Assembly: GCA_034189725.1 (NCBI GenBank)
Contig: JAXHUK010000068.1
Span: 1 to 8,021, forward strand
Reading direction: 5' to 3'
Length of the DNA stretch: 8,021 bases
Source: JAXHUK01 sp034189725
Lineage (GTDB): Bacteria; Chloroflexota; Dehalococcoidia; SZUA-161
Shown: in pieces, positions 1 to 7,444 of the stretch
How positions within the stretch are numbered: position 1 is the stretch's first letter
Layout: every line of letters begins with the position of its first letter
Program-made: the position numbers and the translations under genes
The notes under the pieces: model-generated
Seen by the model: the letters and a program-made list of their open reading frames with translations, nothing else
Told to the model about the DNA's origin: nothing
The model's database searches: none

Positions 1-2141
1 AACTGTTCCAGCTCAGCGTTGGACCGCTCCAACTCAGCCAGCGTTCTCATGAGGTGTTTTTCCATACGTTTGTGCTCGGCAATCCTGTGGAGCAATTCTC
101 TGTTGGCTCTCCCGAGGTCTGCCGTTCGTTTCTCAACTCGCTTTTCCAGATTGGCATGAGCCTTTTGTAGCGCTTCCTCTGCCCTCTTGCGCTCAGTGAT
201 GTCCTGGGTTACGACTACTTCACCCAGTATCTCACCGTTGGGGCCTTTTATCCCAGACGCCGAGTAGATACACGGGATTTTCTTACCTTTGCTGTTTTGC
301 ATCTCCAATTCCACACCGATAATTGGCTCACCGGTTTGCAGATGTTTTTCTACCCACTTCGTGGTTGTGACTGCTGATAATGTGAGCAGATTGTATTCCG
401 TGATGAAAAGCCCCAGCGGCATTCCTACAACATCATTCTTTTCTACTCCGACGAACTTGGCAAAGGCATCATTGATGTAAGCAACCGTTTTATCGGAATT
501 GATGGTAAGTAGCATATCAGGCACGCTGTTTATGATGGATTCTGTGTATGCCTTCTCTAGCTCCAATGCCTTCTCTGCACTCTTGCGCTCGGTGACATCG
601 CGCAGATTGACGACCATACCAGCTATTGCTGGATTATCAATCAGGTTATTGCCAATAACTTCAAGGGTGCGCCACGAGCCGTTTTTATGCTGGGCATGTA
701 GTTCACTGTGCATGACACGACCCGGATTCTGGAGCAAACGAGTGAAGTCCCCTCCAATTGCCAGTATATCGTCGGGGTGAACCAGGTCAAGAGCACTCTT
801 GCCGATTCGTTCTTCCGGAGCATATCCCAATACATAAGGCATAGATGAGCTTTCATAGCGGATACTACCATCAGCATTTAGAATCAGGATGGCGTCCAAT
901 GAGTTCTCAATGAGCGCACGGAAGTGTTGTTCTTGCTGCTGTAGCGCTTCCTCTGCCCTCTTGCGCTCAGTAATGTCTCGAATTATGACTACCTCACCTT
1001 GCACCTTGCCATCGGGGCCTTTTATCCCTGATGCCGAATAGGTTACCGGGACCTTTTCACCTTCGCTGTTTTGCATCTCCAATTCCACACCGATAATTGG
1101 CTCACCGGTTCGCAGACGTTGTTTCACACGTTCAATAATTACAGCTGCTGACTCCGGTGTGAGCAGGTTAAACTTTGTGATGAGTCGATCTGCTTGCTTT
1201 CCCTGTACGTCCTTTAGTTCTGCTCCCACGAAGTGAGCGAATTTATCGTTGATGTAGGTGACATTACTATTGGCATCGATGGTAATGACCATCTCTGGTA
1301 TACTGCTCACGACGGATTCCGTGTAAGCTTTCTCTTGCTGCAACTCCTCTTCTGCACGTTTGCGCTCGGTGATGTCGACCCAGTTGATCAAATGATACTT
1401 GAGCGTATCGTTGTCTCGCACGGGTGCGACCAGCGACTCAACCCAAAAAGGATCCCCATTGCTCTTACGAAGTAGCAGTTCGTGTTTTGCAGTGTGTTTC
1501 CCCAGGGCATTTTTAAAGGGTTCACTGAGTTGCTGCAGTGTTTGCTTCGTCCACCAGGGGTATGGTGCTGTCGCACCCAGAAGCTCTGAGGACGAGAATC
1601 CCGTGAGCTTTTCGAAAGCATGATTTATGAATCTCACTGTCGAATCTGGATTGATGGCTAATATGGGATTTGGAGAGACATAGAGCAGGGTAGCACTGAA
1701 TTCCTCGCTCTCTCGTAGTGCTTGCTTGGCTAAGCGGAGTCGGTAGTTTTCGTTTTCTTGTTTGAGTTGAGTATATTTGAGCGCTTTCTTGATACTGAAT
1801 CGAAGGGTGCTCAGGCTAAATGGTTTATGCACGTAGTCGCTTGCACCAAGCTTCATAGCTTCGACAGTTATCTCGGTGTCGATTACACCAGTAATGACGA
1901 TTATAGTGGCATCGGGACATATGGTAGTCAATTTGGGGAGCACCTCTATGCCTGACATGTCAGGCATCTTGATATCCAGAAGCACTACGTCGAAGTGTTG
2001 CAGAGATGCTTTCTCCAGGGCTTCTTTGCCGCTGGTGGCAACCTCGTAGGTAAAGCCTTCGATATGTAACATGCGGGAGATGAGATCCCTCACCGGCTCT
2101 TCGTCATCGACTACGAGTATGCTTCCTTTCATGTTATCCAT
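1..2141 (-). CDS. Receiver-PAS(x4) signalling protein, probable sensor histidine kinase, C-terminus cut by window edge
   Basis: The frame is open from the ATG at 2141 to the left edge, giving 713 residues with no stop. Residues 5-120 are a receiver domain with acidic pocket D12/D13, phospho-acceptor D56, T84 and K106. Four PAS domains follow at about 146-260, 272-393, 405-520 and 531-652. Each ends in a DITERKRAEE-type linker that leads into the next. Residues 655-713 form a charged coiled coil (RTADL..AN, then ELERSNAELEQ). In known proteins this kind of linker runs straight into a HisKA dimerisation domain of the HDLxEPLR type, so a kinase core is inferred just outside the window. The start is well placed: GAGGAG lies 10 nt upstream. 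A second in-frame ATG at 2132 is 19 nt away and less likely. The ATG overlaps the previous gene's stop by one base (TAATG), which implies translational coupling. PAS2 and PAS4 are internal duplicates. The protein is probably cytoplasmic, since no membrane segment is seen. The PAS ligands are unknown. Confidence 0.93.
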   Translation of the reverse strand, partial: MDNMKGSILVVDDEEPVRDLISRMLHIEGFTYEVATSGKEALEKASLQHFDVVLLDIKMPDMSGIEVLPKLTTICPDATIIVITGVIDTEITVEAMKLGASDYVHKPFSLSTLRFSIKKALKYTQLKQENENYRLRLAKQALRESEEFSATLLYVSPNPILAINPDSTVRFINHAFEKLTGFSSSELLGATAPYPWWTKQTLQQLSEPFKNALGKHTAKHELLLRKSNGDPFWVESLVAPVRDNDTLKYHLINWVDITERKRAEEELQQEKAYTESVVSSIPEMVITIDANSNVTYINDKFAHFVGAELKDVQGKQADRLITKFNLLTPESAAVIIERVKQRLRTGEPIIGVELEMQNSEGEKVPVTYSASGIKGPDGKVQGEVVIIRDITERKRAEEALQQQEQHFRALIENSLDAILILNADGSIRYESSSMPYVLGYAPEERIGKSALDLVHPDDILAIGGDFTRLLQNPGRVMHSELHAQHKNGSWRTLEVIGNNLIDNPAIAGMVVNLRDVTERKSAEKALELEKAYTESIINSVPDMLLTINSDKTVAYINDAFAKFVGVEKNDVVGMPLGLFITEYNLLTLSAVTTTKWVEKHLQTGEPIIGVELEMQNSKGKKIPCIYSASGIKGPNGEILGEVVVTQDITERKRAEEALQKAHANLEKRVEKRTADLGRANRELLHRIAEHKRMEKHLMRTLAELERSNAELEQ
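166..342 (-). repeat. Intragenic direct repeat, copy near the left edge (PAS4 C-terminal half and linker)
   Basis: This stretch matches 940-1116 at a constant offset of 774 nt, exactly 258 codons. It includes a perfect 46-bp match (291-336 against 1065-1110) and a perfect 32-bp match (166-197 against 940-971). The sequence between them is also clearly alike, for example GGGCCTTTTATCCC at 241 against GGGCCTTTTATCCCT at 1015. It encodes the TGEPIIGVELEMQNS segment, the SASGIKGP strand and the ERKRAEEAL linker of PAS4. Beyond about position 345 the two copies drift and differ by one codon. Confidence 0.9.
940..1116 (-). repeat. Intragenic direct repeat, second copy (PAS2 C-terminal half and linker)
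   Basis: This is the partner of the repeat at 166-342. It encodes the matching part of PAS2: TGEPIIGVELEMQNS, then SASGIKGP, then ERKRAEEAL. The shared offset is a whole number of codons, so the duplication is in frame and the unit lies entirely within one gene. PAS3 lies between the two copies and is not an obvious copy of either. Confidence 0.9.
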
Positions 2142-4102
2142 TATAGATAGGCTCCTCGGATCTGAGTAGTATCCATGGGCTCGATAGTTTCCTCATCTCT
2201 GAGTATAATGGGTATTTCTACCACGAAGCTTGCCCCTTCCCCCGGTTTGCTCGTGGCATATATGGTACCGTGATGTCTGCGTATAATCGCGGCGCAGATG
2301 CTGAGCCCCAATCCAGTGCCTTTCCCTATATCCTTGGTGGTGAAGAAGGGATCGAATATCTTATTGAGGTTGTTTTCTGGTATCCCAGGGCCGTCATCTG
2401 TAAAGACTATTCGGATTACATCATCTGCCAAATACGTCGAGATGCATAGTCTACCCTGGCCGTTGGTTTCTGTCATTATCTGGTCAGCATTGGTGATGAT
2501 GTTGACGAAGACCTCCTGTAACTGGTGCAGGTCGGCCATTGTTTGCGGAATATCCGGGTCCAATCTCTTCACTATCTCAATGTTGTTTACGTTCATCCGA
2601 TAGGCGTGTAGTTCCAGGCTTTTCTCAAGGATGGTGTTGATACATACAAGGCTTCTCTCGGTCTTGTGCTTGCGGGCGAAGGAGAGCAGGTTCTGACTTA
2701 TTCTCGCAGCGCGCAGGGCCTCTCTGTAGATAGTATCCAGGTCTTTCTTCAGGGTTTCATCAATGTCTTTCCTGGAGCTGAGGAGTTCGGCGAACATCTG
2801 GATTGCAGCAATGGGATTGTTCAGTTCATGGGCGATGCCCGCAGCCAGCTCACCTACGGTCGCTAATCGACCGGCAAGTTGAACGTTTTCCTTAATTCGC
2901 TCCTCGTCGTTTGCCGTCGTCTCGTCAGTATGTGCCATTTTACAACAGATCATAGTAGCGTTCTTACCATTCATAGGTATGTCGATACAGGATGCCTCGA
3001 TGTGGCGACGAGAGCCATCTTTACAGAGCATTGTTAGCTTGCAGCAGTCTTGAACATCCTCGCCCGTTTCCGGGTAGCCATGGTGCGCTCGCTTCTCTTG
3101 GGAGCAGTCATTGCATAGCACATCCTGCTCTGTTTTCTGAAGGAGTTCTTCACTGGAGTATCCAGACAAGCTGCAGAACGCATTATTTACGGTGACGATA
3201 GCTCTTTTCAGGTCTTCCCTGTCCTGGGCAATAGCGATTGCTATGCCCAGTTCCCCTGCGATATTTACCAGGGAGGTAAACCTTGTTTCAGGCTCTTTTA
3301 ACCTGGTCTCAGCCGGATCACGCTGAGTTAAGTCGTGGATGATGGCGATGAATTCAGCAGGGACTTTCAAGGGGATTTCCCAGGTGAACAGTTCGATGTC
3401 CGCTGTGCTTCCATCCTTCTTTCTTATTCTGGTTATGCTATGTATCTCGTGTTGCTCGGTTATTTTAGCACCAGTACCACATGTTCCAGCGGCCTCCAGT
3501 GGCTTGATCTCCTCCGGGAACAGCGAGCTTATAGGTTTGCCAATGAGTTCATTTGAGTTATAATCGAGCATTTCCCTGGTGCGACTGTTACACCAGGTGA
3601 TTGTACCACCTGTGACTTTGAGAACAGTATCAGAAATATGATCCATCAGTTCGTGGTACAGTGCTTCGACTTCCCGCAATGTCTGACATGACATAATGGC
3701 GTGACACTCATTGTTTCCCGTTATCCCTGATTTTATTTCAAGCACCTTTTCTATCCTTTTAGTCAGGGTACTCAGGTTGAATGGTTTGGTCACATAGTCA
3801 CATGCCCCCAGTTTCATAGCTTTAATGGCTGTTTGCATATCGTCGGCACCGGTAGCCATGATAACGCGGGTACCGGGATGACTGGCAGTCAGTTGCGCGA
3901 GCACCTCCAATCCTGACATCCCCGGCATCTTCACATCCAAAAGCACAAGGTCGAAGTGCTGTACGGATGCTAACTCCAGAGCTTCCATGCCATCGGCAAC
4001 GGGTACACAGGTAAAGTTTTCCGCGCGCAGCTTGCGAGAAATCCCTTCCCTGATCGATTCCTCGTCATCGACTAATAGTATATGCCCTTTAGATTCATTC
4101 AT
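2141..4102 (-). CDS. Receiver-PAS-PAS-histidine kinase with a cysteine-rich second PAS region
   Basis: Counted from the ATG at 4102 the protein has 653 residues. Residues 5-122 are a receiver (D12/D13, phospho-acceptor D56, T84, K106). A PAS domain spans about 145-260, and a second PAS-like region about 275-390. The HisKA domain is at about 409-480, with the phospho-accepting H425 in AHELNNP. The HATPase domain is at about 525-632, with the N-box N534/N538, the G1 box DDGPGIP at 569-575, the FFTT segment and the G2 box GKGTGLGL at 593-600. All catalytic motifs are intact, so it should autophosphorylate. The HELNNP motif and kinase core resemble the NtrB/HisKA class. The second PAS region holds nine cysteines between 310 and 387, including CNDC at 330-333 and two CC pairs. 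The frame is open upstream to an ATG at 4159, which would overlap the HD gene by 47 nt. The start at 4102 is preferred because it aligns with the two paralogous receivers. It has no good ribosome binding site and lies 10 nt after the previous stop, so coupling is likely. Confidence 0.95.
   Translation of the reverse strand: MNESKGHILLVDDEESIREGISRKLRAENFTCVPVADGMEALELASVQHFDLVLLDVKMPGMSGLEVLAQLTASHPGTRVIMATGADDMQTAIKAMKLGACDYVTKPFNLSTLTKRIEKVLEIKSGITGNNECHAIMSCQTLREVEALYHELMDHISDTVLKVTGGTITWCNSRTREMLDYNSNELIGKPISSLFPEEIKPLEAAGTCGTGAKITEQHEIHSITRIRKKDGSTADIELFTWEIPLKVPAEFIAIIHDLTQRDPAETRLKEPETRFTSLVNIAGELGIAIAIAQDREDLKRAIVTVNNAFCSLSGYSSEELLQKTEQDVLCNDCSQEKRAHHGYPETGEDVQDCCKLTMLCKDGSRRHIEASCIDIPMNGKNATMICCKMAHTDETTANDEERIKENVQLAGRLATVGELAAGIAHELNNPIAAIQMFAELLSSRKDIDETLKKDLDTIYREALRAARISQNLLSFARKHKTERSLVCINTILEKSLELHAYRMNVNNIEIVKRLDPDIPQTMADLHQLQEVFVNIITNADQIMTETNGQGRLCISTYLADDVIRIVFTDDGPGIPENNLNKIFDPFFTTKDIGKGTGLGLSICAAIIRRHHGTIYATSKPGEGASFVVEIPIILRDEETIEPMDTTQIRGAYL
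2152..2157 (-). promoter_or_regulatory. Ribosome binding site for the receiver-PAS4 gene
   Basis: Read on the minus strand this is GAGGAG, ending 10 nt before the ATG at 2141. It lies inside the last codons of the upstream kinase gene. It favours the ATG at 2141 over the in-frame ATG at 2132. Confidence 0.65.
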
Positions 4103-4112
4103 GATTGTGTAC

Positions 4113-5285
4113 TTATTGTTCCAATTGTAGTGGCGCCGTAGCTCTTTGCATCTTGGCATCCTGCCCTAATACCTGTAACAGTGTGTCAACGACCTGTGGG
4201 TCCCATTGAATCCCGGAGTACTCATTAAAGATTTGTATCGCTTCTGCGCTACTGTGACTTGGGCGGTAGGGACGAGGACATGTCATCGCATCATAGTCAC
4301 TTGCTACAGCAAGGATGCGTGCTCCCAATGGGATATCCTCTCCTTTGAGTCTGATTGGGTAGCCTTCCCCGTTGTACCATTCGTGGTGATATTCGATCAA
4401 GGGTAGGATGTGAGTGAAATACTCTATGTGCCGCAATACATTTGCCGCTACGGCAGGGTGCTTCTCCAGTTCATAGCGCTCTGTCGGAGTCAGGCGACCT
4501 GGTTTAAACAGAATATGGTCGGGTATAGATATTTTTCCTATATCATGGAGTATGGCAGCGAGTTGAATGTCTCGGATGTGATCGAGCGGGCACCCCATAT
4601 GGGCAGCAATTTTTCTGGCCAGTATGCTCACCCGTTCCGCATGTCCAAAGATGTAGGGCTCATGAGCTTCGGCTAATTGAGCCAGAGACCTTGCCATTTG
4701 CCAGTAAATCTCCTCAGCATCTACGTCATTTGTAGCATCCAGTGACAGAGTTGTCATCTTATCTTGTTTCGTAGCCTCCAGCTTTCTAAGAGCTGTCTCC
4801 TCGTGAGCGAGCTCCTCTAGGGCTTCACGATAATACCTCTGTATCTGCTCTACTTGCAGGCCAACTTTTTGTTCCAAACGGAGGTGATATTCCCTGTTTT
4901 CTACTATCAGACGCCTTCTCTCGAGAGCCTTTTCTACCCTCAAGACCAGGGTATTCAAACTTACCGGTTTGGTAATGTAGTCGTATGCCCCCAGCCTCAT
5001 GGATTCGACCGCTGTCTCGGTATCGACCAGTGCGCTCAGCATGATTACCGCTATATCAGTGTATCGCTCGGTAACATGGCGAAGCACTTCCATGCCCGAT
5101 AATCCAGGCATCTTGATGTCCAGCAGAATAAGGTCGAAGTTGTTTTTGAATATTGCTTCTAAGGCCAGTTTGCCATTGGCTGCGGTCATGCAGTCATAGC
5201 CTGTCGATAGTAATTTTTGGCTTACTCCAGCCCTGATAGATTCCTCATCGTCAACTACCAGTATTTTCTCTTTAACATCGTCCAT
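4113..5285 (-). CDS. Receiver-HD domain response regulator, probable HD-GYP cyclic-di-GMP phosphodiesterase
   Basis: The protein has 390 residues, close to the length of RpfG-type regulators. Residues 5-121 are a receiver (D12/D13, phospho-acceptor D56, S84, K106). A long charged, probably coiled-coil linker follows at about 122-200. The HD domain then carries H215 (GHAERV), the HDIGK motif with H247/D248/K251, KPGRLT, H276, H300/H301, the GYP triplet at 308-310, and RPYR at 338-341. Known family members hydrolyse cyclic-di-GMP at a two- or three-metal centre when the receiver is phosphorylated. Two positions are unusual. The site that is normally Asp in the VAD-x-YDA motif reads Ser here (S329, followed by D330). 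The usual HPxxG reads HPAVA (276-280). Activity is therefore an inference. The ATG at 5285 has a strong Shine-Dalgarno 6 nt upstream. An in-frame TTG at 5291 would sit directly against it and is rejected. This is the only recognisable output domain in the window, so the neighbouring kinases are candidate phosphodonors. Confidence 0.94.
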   Translation of the reverse strand: MDDVKEKILVVDDEESIRAGVSQKLLSTGYDCMTAANGKLALEAIFKNNFDLILLDIKMPGLSGMEVLRHVTERYTDIAVIMLSALVDTETAVESMRLGAYDYITKPVSLNTLVLRVEKALERRRLIVENREYHLRLEQKVGLQVEQIQRYYREALEELAHEETALRKLEATKQDKMTTLSLDATNDVDAEEIYWQMARSLAQLAEAHEPYIFGHAERVSILARKIAAHMGCPLDHIRDIQLAAILHDIGKISIPDHILFKPGRLTPTERYELEKHPAVAANVLRHIEYFTHILPLIEYHHEWYNGEGYPIRLKGEDIPLGARILAVASDYDAMTCPRPYRPSHSSAEAIQIFNEYSGIQWDPQVVDTLLQVLGQDAKMQRATAPLQLEQ

Positions 5286-5290
5286 TCCCA

Positions 5291-5300
5291 ACCTCCTTTT
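5291..5300 (-). promoter_or_regulatory. Strong ribosome binding site for the receiver-HD gene
   Basis: Read on the minus strand this is AAAAGGAGGT, with 6 nt between GGAGG and the ATG at 5285. It is the best Shine-Dalgarno in the window and decides the start against the TTG at 5291. It lies in a 109-nt gap after the previous gene, so this gene may be translated independently of the kinase before it. Confidence 0.85.
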
Positions 5301-5394
5301 CTGGGGCTACGGTTGTCTGAAAGCGTCTTTGAGGCTGAACTCTACATTGATGTGATGCGCAGGTATTTCCTCATGCAACAGGCTGCTGAGCTAG

Positions 5395-6975
5395 TTATTT
5401 GATTTGTTCATCAGAAAATGGTTTTTCCTGGACTATGGGTATCTCTACGAAAAAAGTAGTTCCCCTATCAGGATTATTCCTGGCATACAGATAGCCACCG
5501 TGTCTCTGAATAATACCGAAGCAGATACTGAGACCCAAACCCGTTCCTTTGCCGACTTCCTTTGTGGTAAAGAAAGGATCGAATATCTTGTCCGTGTCAT
5601 GCTCCGGGATGCCAGGGCCGTTATCAGTAAAGCTTACCTGGATCATTTCACCAACTTTACGGGTCTTAATTAAAATCTTTCCTTTATCCTGAACTTCCGA
5701 AATGGCTTGCTGGGCATTCATGATAATGTTCAGGAATACCTGCTGAATCTGGTAGAAGTCAGCGAACGTCAATGGCAGGTCGGGCTCCAGTTCCATTGAT
5801 ATCTCTGTCTTACCGTTGCTTGTAGGGTAGGCTTCGAAGGGCAGGCTTTCTGTGAGAACTGTGTTTACCGACAGTAACACCTTCTCTGGTCGTTGCTTAC
5901 GGGCAAAGGAAAGCAGGTTTGACGTTATTCTCGCAGCACGTAAGGCTTCTTTATGTATAGTATCAAGGTCTCGTCGGGTAGTTGTAGACAGTTCCTGATC
6001 ACCCTTAAGGAATTCGGCGAACATTTGAATGACAGCCAGAGGGTTATTAAGTTCATGAGCGACACCTGCTGCCAGTTCGCCAACTGTTGCCAGACGACTG
6101 GCAAGCTGTAGTTGCTCTTCAATAAACTGTTTTTCCTGCTCAACCTGCTTACGCTTGGTGATGTCTCGGAGTAGCACCAGCTCCGATGGTCCCCCCCGGT
6201 ACGTGATGGGATTAGTATTGATCTCAAACCAGACAGCTTCGCCGGATTCTTTGATAAACGATGTCTCGTGAAAGCGAGCGGTGCCTCGTTCTGTTGTTAC
6301 GTTTATGGTTTTTGCGATGCTGGTCTCTGCGCAATCTGCCGATTCTCCATCCGATTCATTTGACGGCGTATACGATAGTAGCTCCAGGTAATTTTTCCCG
6401 ATCACATCTGGTTCTTCAAGGCCAGTTATCTCGTAGAATTGGCGGTTGGCAAAGATGATAGCGCTATCTTTCACGAGCAATATGCCTTCGTTGCTTAGTT
6501 CTACCAATGTGGAATATTTCTCTTCGCTGTCAAGCAGGGCTTCGGTTGTCCTTTTACGCTCGATAGCGTAACGAATAGCGCGTGTGAGCGAGTTTTGGAT
6601 ATCGGGGCCTTTGACCATATAGTCTTCGGCGCCGCTCTTTAATGCCTGGATTCCGATTTCTTCGCTATTTGTGCCTGTGAGCACGATAACTGGTATTTTG
6701 GGGTTTTCTGCCAGAATTCTTGCGACAATGCTAATGCCTTTACTGTCGGGGAGGTTAAGGTCTAAAAGGGCAATGTCGAAACTGGCTGTCTGCATGAGTT
6801 CGATAGCTTTGGAGAGTCGCTCGCATACGGTTATATTAAATGAAGTTTGTTTTGACTTGGACATTGCGAGACGTGCTAGATGGATATCTTCAGCGTCGTC
6901 CTCGACGAGGAGCACGTTAATTTCTGCTACTTTATCTTCTTGTCTCGCAGACGTATTCAACTCAGTTTGTTGCAT
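5395..6975 (-). CDS. Receiver-PAS-histidine kinase
   Basis: The protein has 526 residues. Residues 19-138 are a receiver with E25/D26/D27, phospho-acceptor D72, T100 and K122. The Lys is followed by Gly (MVKGP) rather than Pro, as in a known receiver subgroup. A PAS domain spans about 150-275, ending in DITKRKQVE. A short coiled coil leads into HisKA at about 291-362, with the phospho-accepting H307 in AHELNNP. The HATPase domain at about 405-514 has the N-box N416/N420, the G1 box DNGPGIP, the FFTT segment and the G2 box GKGTGLGL at 475-482. All catalytic motifs are present. The kinase core is a close paralogue of the 653-residue kinase further down the operon: by hand, about 50 of 72 HisKA residues are identical. 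No membrane segment is seen. The gene starts 9 nt after the stop of the stand-alone regulator, with AAAGG 5 nt upstream, so the two are probably co-translated. The N-terminal receiver probably takes phosphate from another kinase and modulates this one. The partner is unknown. Confidence 0.95.
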   Translation of the reverse strand: MQQTELNTSARQEDKVAEINVLLVEDDAEDIHLARLAMSKSKQTSFNITVCERLSKAIELMQTASFDIALLDLNLPDSKGISIVARILAENPKIPVIVLTGTNSEEIGIQALKSGAEDYMVKGPDIQNSLTRAIRYAIERKRTTEALLDSEEKYSTLVELSNEGILLVKDSAIIFANRQFYEITGLEEPDVIGKNYLELLSYTPSNESDGESADCAETSIAKTINVTTERGTARFHETSFIKESGEAVWFEINTNPITYRGGPSELVLLRDITKRKQVEQEKQFIEEQLQLASRLATVGELAAGVAHELNNPLAVIQMFAEFLKGDQELSTTTRRDLDTIHKEALRAARITSNLLSFARKQRPEKVLLSVNTVLTESLPFEAYPTSNGKTEISMELEPDLPLTFADFYQIQQVFLNIIMNAQQAISEVQDKGKILIKTRKVGEMIQVSFTDNGPGIPEHDTDKIFDPFFTTKEVGKGTGLGLSICFGIIQRHGGYLYARNNPDRGTTFFVEIPIVQEKPFSDEQIK

Positions 6976-6980
6976 GGGGG

Positions 6981-6985
6981 CCTTT
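6981..6985 (-). promoter_or_regulatory. Ribosome binding site overlapping the preceding stop codon
   Basis: The minus-strand junction reads TGAAAGGCCCCCATG. AAAGG begins inside the TGA stop of the regulator gene and lies 5 nt before the ATG at 6975. Ribosomes finishing the upstream gene would end at this site, which favours coupled expression of regulator and kinase. Confidence 0.55.
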
Positions 6986-7431
6986 CATCGGTCTGATATC
7001 GGTCGTTTACAGACGACAAACCAGTAATTCTCTATTTGTTTGATGACATCCTGGAAATCCGCAATATCAACTGGCTTGTTAACATAGCCGCTTGCTTGAA
7101 GGTTGTAGCTTTCCAGGATATCATTTTCCGAGTTGGAAGTTGTCAGAATAACAACGGGAATTGATCTGAGTTCCTCATCACTCTTGATTTCTTTGAGGAA
7201 TTCCTTGCCACTCATTCCTGGTAGATTAAGGTCCAGGAGGATCAAGTCTGGTCGTGTTGAGTGGTTGCCATTGGCACTGCACTTCCGTAAATAGCCCAGA
7301 GCCTCATTGGCGTTACTTGCGATGTACAGGTCATTGGCAACCTTCTGTTCGTTAAGGGATATTTTGACCAGTTTTTGGTCTGCTGGATCATCCTCTACCA
7401 GCAAGATTTTTACAGGTGTTAAGTGTTCCAT
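6985..7431 (-). CDS. Stand-alone Rcp1-like response regulator (receiver only)
   Basis: The protein has 148 residues and is a single receiver domain: acidic pocket E13/D14/D15, phospho-acceptor D67 in LLDLNLPGMSG, T97/T98, and K119 in NKPVD. The roughly ten-residue insertion before the phospho-acceptor strand and the C-terminal helix ending in IENYWFVV are typical of small regulators of the Rcp1 family. These are known to be encoded next to, and phosphorylated by, Cph1-type kinases. The gene directly upstream encodes just such a kinase C-terminus, so the pair is very probably cognate. No output domain is present, so it likely acts by protein contact or as a phosphotransfer intermediate. The frame can be extended to a TTG at 7515, adding 28 residues. 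The ATG at 7431 is preferred because it starts right before the first receiver strand and has GGGGG 8 nt upstream. Confidence 0.94.
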   Translation of the reverse strand: MEHLTPVKILLVEDDPADQKLVKISLNEQKVANDLYIASNANEALGYLRKCSANGNHSTRPDLILLDLNLPGMSGKEFLKEIKSDEELRSIPVVILTTSNSENDILESYNLQASGYVNKPVDIADFQDVIKQIENYWFVVCKRPISDR

Positions 7432-7439
7432 ATCAGGAT

Positions 7440-7444
7440 CCCCC
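7440..7444 (-). promoter_or_regulatory. Possible ribosome binding site for the Rcp1-like regulator
   Basis: Read on the minus strand this is GGGGG, 8 nt before the ATG at 7431. It is only a partial Shine-Dalgarno match, but its distance is suitable and it supports this ATG over the upstream TTG. Confidence 0.4.

Noticed and set aside
289..780. Plus-strand open frames of 60-100 residues here and elsewhere opposite the kinase genes.
   Set aside because: They lie antisense within long, conserved minus-strand domains, show no recognisable motif, and are explained by the codon pattern of the real genes.
641..877. Short minus-strand frame of 78 residues inside the left-edge gene.
   Set aside because: It is in a different frame from the PAS3 coding sequence, which is continuous and well conserved through this stretch.
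4103..4159. Upstream start of the 653-residue kinase at 4159, adding 19 residues and overlapping the HD gene.
   Set aside because: The extra residues match nothing in the paralogous receivers, and the ATG at 4102 sits exactly where the two sister genes start.
5286..5394. The 109-nt gap between the 526-residue kinase and the HD gene, checked for a terminator, promoter or small gene.
   Set aside because: Apart from the ribosome binding site at its end, no convincing hairpin with a T-run, no good -35/-10 pair and no supported small reading frame was seen.
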